Shown here: in pieces, positions 62,516 to 64,000 of the stretch
Layout of the letters: every line of letters begins with the position of its first letter
How positions within the stretch are numbered: the first letter of the stretch is position 1
From: Dendrolimus kikuchii
Lineage: Eukaryota; Arthropoda; Insecta; Lepidoptera; Lasiocampidae
Reading direction: 5' to 3'
NCBI GenBank assembly: GCA_019925095.2
Contig: CM034409.1
Coordinates: forward strand, 3,103,001 to 3,167,000
DNA length: 64,000 nt
Position numbers and translations under genes: made by a program
The notes under the pieces: generated by a model
Database searches by the model: none
Told to the model about the DNA's origin: nothing
Seen by the model: the letters and a program-made list of their open reading frames with translations, nothing else

Positions 62516-62800
62516 CTAGCCGTCCCGGCAGACGTTGTCCTGCCCTGAAAAAATAAAAATCTAGTCCCCGATTCTAGTGCCACCTACCGGTTCTAATTGT
62601 GAATCTAAACCATCCGGGGACCCAGTTAAACACACAAAAATAAAATCATCAAAATCGGCTCAGGAGATTAGGAGGATCCTAGAACCCGATCCCAGCGCCA
62701 CCTACCGGTTCCAGTAGTTAATATGAACCATCCGGGGACCCACCACACACACACAAAAAGTTTAATCAAAATCGGTAAGATCGTTCTCAAGTTATGTGCA
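62516..62800 (-). mobile_element. Helitron B in duplicated block 2
   Basis: CTAGCCGTCCCGGCAGACGT start after A. Two CGCCACCTACCGGTTC-type units. Similarity to block 1 stops near CAAGTTATGTGC at 62798. Confidence 0.85.
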
Positions 62801-62839
62801 AAAACCAAACGGATTTCAAAAATAAAAATTTCGACGTGG

Positions 62840-63170
62840 TATATTTTACAAGCTTTTATTTAACTTGCCATTGCAGTTTGCAGTATGTATATATGTAAGT
62901 ATGTAAGTTCGCGTGGAATCTCGTAAGTTAAATTTGACCAACTTCCCGGTTTCCGATTGAGCTGAAATTTTGCACACATATGTATATCGCGTGACAATGC
63001 AATAATATGGTACCACGTAGCTGATCTGATGATGGAGTCGGAAAGTGTCCATAGGAACTCCTGTACTAAACAAGATAGACCCGTCGTGTATGGGCTCGTT
63101 TTACTTGTCTTGGCTAGCACTCTGCTGCTACATGATATCCAGGATCTCAAAAACTTGTATTTAAAAAACT
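62840..63170. repeat. Common lepidopteran interspersed repeat
   Basis: CTTCCCGGTTTCCGATTGAG, CTGAAATTTTGCACACATAT and GGTACCACGTAGCTGATCTG belong to a repeat I recall from many lepidopteran genomes. Its class is not known to me. Confidence 0.45.
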
Positions 63171-63197
63171 TTTTAAAAAAGCTTTTTTATTTTTAAT

Positions 63198-63406
63198 TTG
63201 GCACCGACTTCAAAATGTTGTACAAAAGGTTTTCTAATTCGTAATGCTAGTTCTTTCAACAAAATGAAAACCTGCAAAGTACTATATTGTGCCTTTGTCC
63301 GTAGTCACCTCGAGTATGCGAGCCAAATTTGGAATCCGTGTTTCGAAGTTCATTCTGATAGATTAGAGCGTATTCAAAAAAAATTCACTAGATTTATCAA
63401 TTTTAA
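63198..63406 (+). pseudogene. LINE-J reverse transcriptase C-terminal piece
   Basis: Frame with KTCKVLYCAFVRSHLEYASQ, IWNPCFEVHSDRLERIQKKF and TRFINF. The LY.A.VRS.LEY.S.IW.P....H.DRLE..QK.F.R pattern is the thumb/C-terminal region of Jockey- and CR1-like reverse transcriptases. It ends abruptly at about 63406, where LINE-Z begins in another frame. Confidence 0.8.
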
Positions 63407-64000
63407 ATACTTCGTGCAGATTTGGAGCCATCACTATCAACTGAAGCCAGGAATGCTTGGCTGGTGGCTTGTCCGGGTAGCAGTCTGCCCACTGTCCCCT
63501 CTATACAGGGGTCCTGGGACGGACCGATCTGCGAACTGTCACGTAAAAAGTTATTGGAAACGTCAACTAGTTCTGCAGATCGAGCCCGTCTTTTAGCTAC
63601 CTCTGTATGGGAATCAGGACTTTGGTTGCAGGCCCTACCATCACCATCTATAGGGACGTTAATGGATGCAGCCACATTTAGGTCAGCAATCTGTCTTCGT
63701 CTTGGGGCAAATTGCTGCGAGCCACACAACTGTCGCTGCGGCCGGGCCGTCGACCGGCTTGGCCACCATGGCCTATCGTGTGGCAGAAGCGCAGGCAGAA
63801 TTCCGCGACATGCCGGCCTCAACGATATAATACGTCGGGCTCTTGTCAGCGCCGACGTGCCAGCCGTTCTCGAACCGAACGGCCTGGTCCGCGACGATGG
63901 CAAGAGACCCGACGGTATGACTTTAATACCCTGGACCTTGGGAAGGCCGCTTGTGTGGGACGTTACCTGTGTCGACACACTGGCGCCTTCTCATCTCCAG
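63407..64000 (+). CDS. LINE-Z polyprotein, C-terminal region, runs off window
   Basis: Uninterrupted frame of 198 codons from just after a TAA (63404) to the window end, without an ATG because the copy is 5'-truncated. It reads LEPSLSTEARNAWLVACPGS, then DRARLLATSVWESGLWLQAL and DAATFRSAICLRLGANC. A zinc-type cluster, CCEPHNCRCGRAVDRLGHHG followed by LSC, comes next. Then LNDIIRRALVSADVPAVLEP, RPDGMTLIPW and GRPLVWDVTCVDTLAPSHL follow. The last segment overlaps the start of 50215-50602 and 46617-47070, so the three fragments describe one family. The Cys/His cluster followed by RPDG...WDVT resembles the order seen in R2-like LINEs, a zinc knuckle then a PD-(D/E)XK-type nuclease. Nuclease activity is my inference. 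Confidence 0.75.
   Translation, partial: MLRADLEPSLSTEARNAWLVACPGSSLPTVPSIQGSWDGPICELSRKKLLETSTSSADRARLLATSVWESGLWLQALPSPSIGTLMDAATFRSAICLRLGANCCEPHNCRCGRAVDRLGHHGLSCGRSAGRIPRHAGLNDIIRRALVSADVPAVLEPNGLVRDDGKRPDGMTLIPWTLGRPLVWDVTCVDTLAPSHLQ

Noticed and set aside
63403..63978. 191-codon minus-strand frame
   Set aside because: The plus-strand frame over the same DNA encodes the LINE-Z domain shared with four other fragments, so this is its antisense.

Overview
This 64 kb window looks like gene-poor, transposon-rich nuclear DNA of a moth or butterfly (Lepidoptera). The order is inferred from repeat types: short Helitrons starting TCTATACTAATATTATAAAG and ending CTAG, an abundant ~315 bp A-tailed SINE, RTE-type LINE ends with TATG tails, and many LINE 3' ends of a lepidopteran type. 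I found no convincing host protein gene, rRNA or functional tRNA. Nearly every reading frame of 60-140 codons is a by-product of a repeat, and the same peptides recur many times on both strands.

The best-preserved element is a Penelope-like retroelement (PLE) at 51884-54974. It carries an open frame (53210-54643) for a reverse transcriptase followed by a GIY-YIG endonuclease. Its left end is an inverted copy of its own 3' half (51884-52740). It has a 35-nt tail on one side only and is flanked by the 13-bp duplication GAATTCTAATGTA. Its terminal repeat contains a hammerhead-ribozyme-like motif with an altered catalytic core. Three further PLE pieces lie at 7135, 10613 and 24058.

Family names used here: SINE-M (A-tailed SINE, about 25 copies); RTE-1 (TATG tail, 9 copies) and RTE-2 (AGTA/AGTT tail); LINE-Z (zinc-motif and nuclease-like C-terminus, 5 fragments); LINE-J (Jockey/CR1-like coding ends and 3'UTRs with a conserved ATCGCTT..AGCGAT hairpin); Helitron families A to D plus less certain F and G; MITE E (GAAGTGAAACTTC ends); MITE H (GGCCTTACTTATAAT ends, TAA target duplication); SINE-T (tRNA-derived); a hAT element; an LTR-retrotransposon remnant; and two solo LTR-like copies.

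Layout. 0-9 kb: LINE-Z, Helitrons, foldback, SINE-M, RTE, PLE end and a MITE E split by RTE-1. 9-15 kb: a MITE H pair around a PLE end, SINE-M, Helitrons, LINE-Z. 15-20 kb: (TA)n, Helitron C, LTR remnant, Helitron B with a GC-rich insert, foldback, R1-like LINE. 20-32 kb: SINE-M, Helitron A nested in Helitron D, rearranged PLE, Helitron C, 9-bp minisatellite, MITE E, palindrome. 32-45 kb: SINE/hAT/SINE nest, LTR, LINE ends, Helitron A/B, SINE-T. 45-51 kb: TTA-type MITE, LINE-J, a cluster of opposed SINE-M copies, LINE-Z, Helitron D in MITE E. 51-55 kb: PLE inside a Helitron-like host repeat. 55-64 kb: A-tailed retroposon, a duplicated MITE E/Helitron B block, TIR element, and a chimeric LINE-J/LINE-Z coding fragment running off the window end.

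There is no evidence of genes cooperating in a pathway. The interest is in layered insertions whose pre-insertion sites can be reconstructed, and in the PLE.
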